64,000 nucleotides of DNA from Diploscapter coronatus (taxonomy: Eukaryota > Nematoda > Chromadorea > Rhabditida > Rhabditidae): NCBI GenBank assembly GCA_964036155.1, contig OZ038422.1, positions 47,453,201 through 47,517,200 on the forward strand, read 5' to 3'. The position numbers were made by a program, and so were the translations under genes. Shown here one piece after another: positions 61,101-64,000 of this stretch (the stretch's first letter is position 1; every line of letters starts with the position of its first letter). Under the pieces are notes generated by a model that did not search any database, had not been told where the DNA came from, and saw only the letters and a program-made list of their open reading frames with translations.

Positions 61101-61916
61101 CGGAGCGCAAAGTGTAAGTTTTTTTTTAATATTGCTCTTTCTTAAAAATATAAAATCCGAGAAAGTAGTTTTTAAGAAGCAAAGAAGTTTTTTTTTCTAA
61201 TTTAAAAAATTTCGGCTTTTTAAAAAAAATGTTATTTCAGGCTCCCGGTCCCTTGTCGCATCACGGTGGATCGATGAACAGCGTCAATACGGTGCATATG
61301 GGCGGAAATGGGCTGAGATTCAGGGGTAGGTTCAAACATTTCGAAAATTAAAATTTGATTTTTTTTTCCAGAAAACGGTTCCCGTCCCCCTCCTCCGGTG
61401 AGAAGATCGAGTCAAATCACTGCAGCCACGCCCACTGCGCCCTCGGTTGCCGAAGCAAGAATGAGCATGGGTAGCTCGATTATGGGTAAGTTGGTTGGAA
61501 ATTTTTCTTTTAAAAAAAAATTATTTTTGTGTGCTTTTAAATTGGAAATACACAAAAGCGGCGTTATGCAATGTCGATATGTGAATTCTTCAATCTGAAA
61601 ATTTGCTGCAACTCATTTTTAAAATTAACGACTTTTGTAAATAATCAAAAATTTATTATCTCGAAAAAATCATTTTTCTAAAGAAACTTCAATCCCTCAA
61701 TATTTCTGAAACTTATAAAAAAAATTTCGGAAATTTCCAGGAAGTCGCCAGTCGCTGAACTCTGCGTCGCTCTACTCTCAACTCGGATCGCAACCCGATG
61801 TGAGATACTCTGGTCAGATGTCCAGCATTTCGAACATCGCGCCATCGGCGTATTCATACCAGACAAACCAGAACAGACAGTCCCAGGTCAACGCAGCCGC
61901 GAATTACAAAATCTAG
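55157..61916 (+). CDS. I-BAR (IMD) domain protein, MIM/MTSS1-like
   Basis: Fifteen exons (55157-55222, 57519-57654, 57953-58140, 58540-58665, 58746-58820, 59017-59111, 59239-59333, 59609-59781, 60026-60205, 60329-60446, 60674-60837, 60985-61113, 61241-61325, 61372-61485, 61741-61916) join in frame to 639 residues. Residues about 23-260 form a helical I-BAR domain: WETVNQKALKLATSLR, LKGATRDIGACMTRVCMRER (matches MTSS1 KGATKDIGTALTRMCMRHR), FWKQRTTDLEKIC, and basic KKARNRK. The remaining 380 residues are Ser/Pro/Asn/Gln-rich and look disordered; I see no WH2 or SH3. I-BAR proteins bind PIP2 membranes and bend them outward, with actin. From memory the C. elegans match is M04F3.5, without a settled name. 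The intron after exon 3 begins GC (KK|GCGAGA). Confidence 0.88.
55223..57518. other. Long first intron of the I-BAR gene
   Basis: 2.3 kb. Around 56450-56620 and 57150-57260 the + strand is purine-rich, opposite to the other introns of this gene. A GC-richer patch at about 56700-56790 carries donor-like GTGAGTACG on + and GTAAGCCGC on -. An internal promoter, or an antisense or nested transcript, is possible but unproven. Confidence 0.45.
59142..59198. mobile_element. Possible short inverted-repeat element, AGCCCC type
   Basis: AATAAAAGCCCC at the left and GGGGACTTCTATTATT at the right are near-inverted copies, inside intron 6 of the I-BAR gene. The ends match those of the candidate at 10599-10790. 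Confidence 0.35.
60632..60649. repeat. (TA)n microsatellite
   Basis: Nine AT/TA units within intron 10 of the I-BAR gene. Confidence 0.9.
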
Positions 61917-63645
61917 GAAATTGAAAGAAAATTTTTTTATTTGTAAGTTTCAAATGTCATCAAGGGAAGAATTATTGATTTTTGTTGGATAATTTTTAGC
62001 TAGTATATTTTGAACTACAGCCTCTGCTCGCCGCCCTGCGGGAAAGTTGAGCTGATAAGAGACCTATCAAAGATTCCAAGTTTCAAGTTTCTGAAAGTTT
62101 AGATTTATCGAATCTTCCTAACAAAATCAATATGATACCCCGAAACGAGTACGTACAATTTTTCAATTCGAAAATGTATAAATTCCATTATTCTTATCAG
62201 AAGGCCAGGAAAATCTAGGTTTGGCTTTATTTTTCTTTAAACCAAACCTGTTTTCTGGGTCAGTTCTACATATTTTTAGCCTCGTATGTTTGATCTTTTT
62301 ATTTTGATCTTTTCAACAAACTCGGTGTGTGCCTTGTAATACAGTTATCCTCTTCCCTCTTTCACTGCGAAAACCAAGACCAATTAAGTCTGTTTAATTA
62401 GCTCAATTGTGCTGAGCTAATTGATGTAATTATCTCCACTTAATTATACGCAAACGTTATTTTCAGTTGATTTCAATTCTGTGACCGAATTTTTTGACAA
62501 TGATATAATGCGGGATTTCAGGAGCAAATAAAATGAAATTTTATGAAAAATTTGAAGAGTGCTTTTGCCTGCAAATTGTTCACCTTAACTATTGAACACT
62601 CGCACCTCCGAATATCAATCCGGCATATCTATTTTGGAACTCTACGAGTGACCATTTCGCCAGAGGTGAACAATAGTTGTCTAAACCTTAGGGAAAAGTA
62701 CTCGTTTTTCTTTATATTTTATTTTCCAGTCGAAAGTTCAAATGGGTAAGTAGGGCGAAATTTCCTTTCCTTCTGCAATTTCAATGGATTTTGTAATTGC
62801 AGCAGAAAAATCGCGTCGAATTCGCTGTTTTGTTGTGTTGTTGATACGGGTCTGTCAGTCTGTATTTATCAGTTTTCGTATTTCAACCGCGTTTCCATCT
62901 TCCTCTTCCATTCGATTGATCTAATCAGCTATCAGCAGTTAGATGATGATCTTATCAGTAGTTTATCAATTAGACGGTTGACTTGATTTACAACGACGGG
63001 GTTAGTTATCACAGGCATTTTTACTCGGGCATCTTCTAACATGGGCCGAACATGGGCGGGTCGGTAGCGAATTAGTGAATCAGCAAGTGTCGGGGCGATG
63101 ATCTCTACCTATATTTTTCTAGACGCACATTTTCCCGGTTGTCATCCTTTTGGTGGGAAGAATTCGCGTGGTTGATTCATTTTTTCTTCGATAAGCGGCG
63201 TTCTCTAGTCTCAAATTAGACGATGAGGACTTCCGACTACCTCTCGCACATTCGTCGCATTTTTGTACATGGCAATTGCGAAATTGTCGCAACGCAAAAT
63301 TCCTTCGAGAAATTGGTATCTTTTCTGTGCATCGAGTCGACCTTCTAGAACCCATTCTTCTGCAGAAAAATCAATCTTCTTCGAGAATTTCATTGATATT
63401 CCGAAATTTTCCGACCTTTAAACAACGATTTTCCTTATCAAATTATCGAAATTTCGATCAAGATTTCAATCGGCAACTCAACAAATTTGATGCCAGTCAA
63501 TTGATTTATTCGGCAATTCGCACTCGCGCCCTTTGGTGGTTGATTGTCGCATTCGTCAGTAAGATGGCGGATCGGTCGGTTGGGTGCGAGAAAGTGCACA
63601 CCAAGCGGTGCATTAGTGCAATTTGATGTCGGTACGGGTGGTGCT
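61917..63645. other. Spacer between convergent I-BAR gene and right-edge gene
   Basis: It holds the 3' UTRs of both genes. A perfect hairpin lies at 62395-62421. The only AATAAA on + is about 600 bases after the stop (near 62525). No coding exon was recognised. Confidence 0.5.
62395..62421. repeat. Perfect 10-bp hairpin
   Basis: AATTAGCTCA, loop ATTGTGC, TGAGCTAATT. It lies about 480 bp past the I-BAR stop and may be part of its 3' UTR or a small palindromic repeat. Confidence 0.6.
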
Positions 63646-64000
63646 CTAATTGGTGGGTTTGGTTTCGGCGGTCGCCTTGCTGGGACCGGCCTCGTCCGAG
63701 TGCGGCTTGAGCTGTTCCTCAAGCGAGTGCTATCCCCTACAAAATCATCGTATTGATTCGTTGACAAGGACGGGCGAGAACTCGTATAGATTTGATTCGC
63801 TACTCACTTGTTATGATGCCTGTGGTGCTTGCGACGAACGACGCCTTCGGCCATCGGCGCGCCCTGGTGAATCGGAGTCGTAGCGGGTATGTGAGCGACG
63901 AGCTGGAAGGTCAATTCTCATTTGATCCTATCGCGAAATTCGTACCTTGCGGACCTTGCCAGCGCTCTTCTCGCGCTCGATGGCGGTCTTCTCATCGTTC
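63646..64000 (-). CDS. 3' end of an unidentified gene, cut by the window edge
   Basis: Codon choice is strongly optimal in two pieces. 64000-63946 reads NDEKTAIEREKSAGKVRK up to a GTACG donor. 63729-63646 reads HSLEEQLKPHSDEAGPSK... to a TAG stop after ATAG. Both ends are phase 0, so a direct join makes a good charged C-terminus. Between them, 63902-63808 looks like a further exon (after TTCCAG, before a strong GTGAGT) but its 95 bases shift the frame, giving either a stop soon after HHNK or an Arg/Pro-rich tail. Alternative 3' splicing is the simplest reading. The product is charged and probably disordered; I do not recognise the family. Confidence 0.45.

Noticed and set aside
63276..63626. 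116-codon plus-strand frame
   Set aside because: No start or splice context. It overlaps the 3' region of the better-supported minus-strand gene.
1..64000. CRISPR arrays, bacterial operons, tRNA or rRNA genes
   Set aside because: No regularly spaced repeats, no Shine-Dalgarno organisation and no tRNA B-box with cloverleaf were seen. The window is eukaryotic.

Overview
This window is nuclear DNA from a nematode, most likely a rhabditid relative of Caenorhabditis. The evidence is AT-rich spacers, short exons of optimal codons, nearly all 3' splice sites ending in TTTCAG, likely spliced-leader acceptors a few bases before start codons, and a gene set that matches worm proteins. Gene names rest on recognising the translated exons. 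Exon joins were checked by reading frame and length. No database search was possible.

Layout. 1-9382 has no recognisable gene. 9383-10582 (+) encodes a small four-pass membrane protein. 11421-13662 (-) is a TMEM106 family protein, convergent with it. 14132-16594 (-) is the PI3K adaptor (aap-1/p85-like). 18840-27677 (-) is a 22-exon ASH1-type chromatin regulator (lin-59). 36445-38436 (+) is proteasome subunit beta-4 (pbs-4), convergent with 38958-40544 (-), mitochondrial ribosome recycling factor (mrrf-1). 43601-47847 (+) is the PP2A B55 subunit (sur-6). 55157-61916 (+) is an I-BAR (MIM/MTSS1-like) protein. 63646-64000 (-) is the 3' end of an unidentified gene running off the right edge. From memory, several of the C. 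elegans counterparts lie on chromosome I, and pbs-4 and mrrf-1 are neighbours there too.

The genes do not form one pathway. aap-1 (insulin/PI3K) and sur-6 (PP2A, Ras/Raf signalling) are signalling genes, lin-59 is a chromatin gene, and pbs-4 and mrrf-1 are housekeeping genes. The long spacers (27.7-36.4 kb and 47.8-55.2 kb) show strand-biased purine or pyrimidine composition that switches at probable divergent promoters.

The accessory content is mainly short inverted-repeat transposons. They include elements with TAA target duplications and a shared terminal motif, hAT-like elements with 8-bp duplications, an 811-bp near-perfect palindrome, and foldbacks inside introns. Other points of interest are three probable GC-AG introns and a SET domain in the lin-59 orthologue that lacks the usual catalytic motifs.
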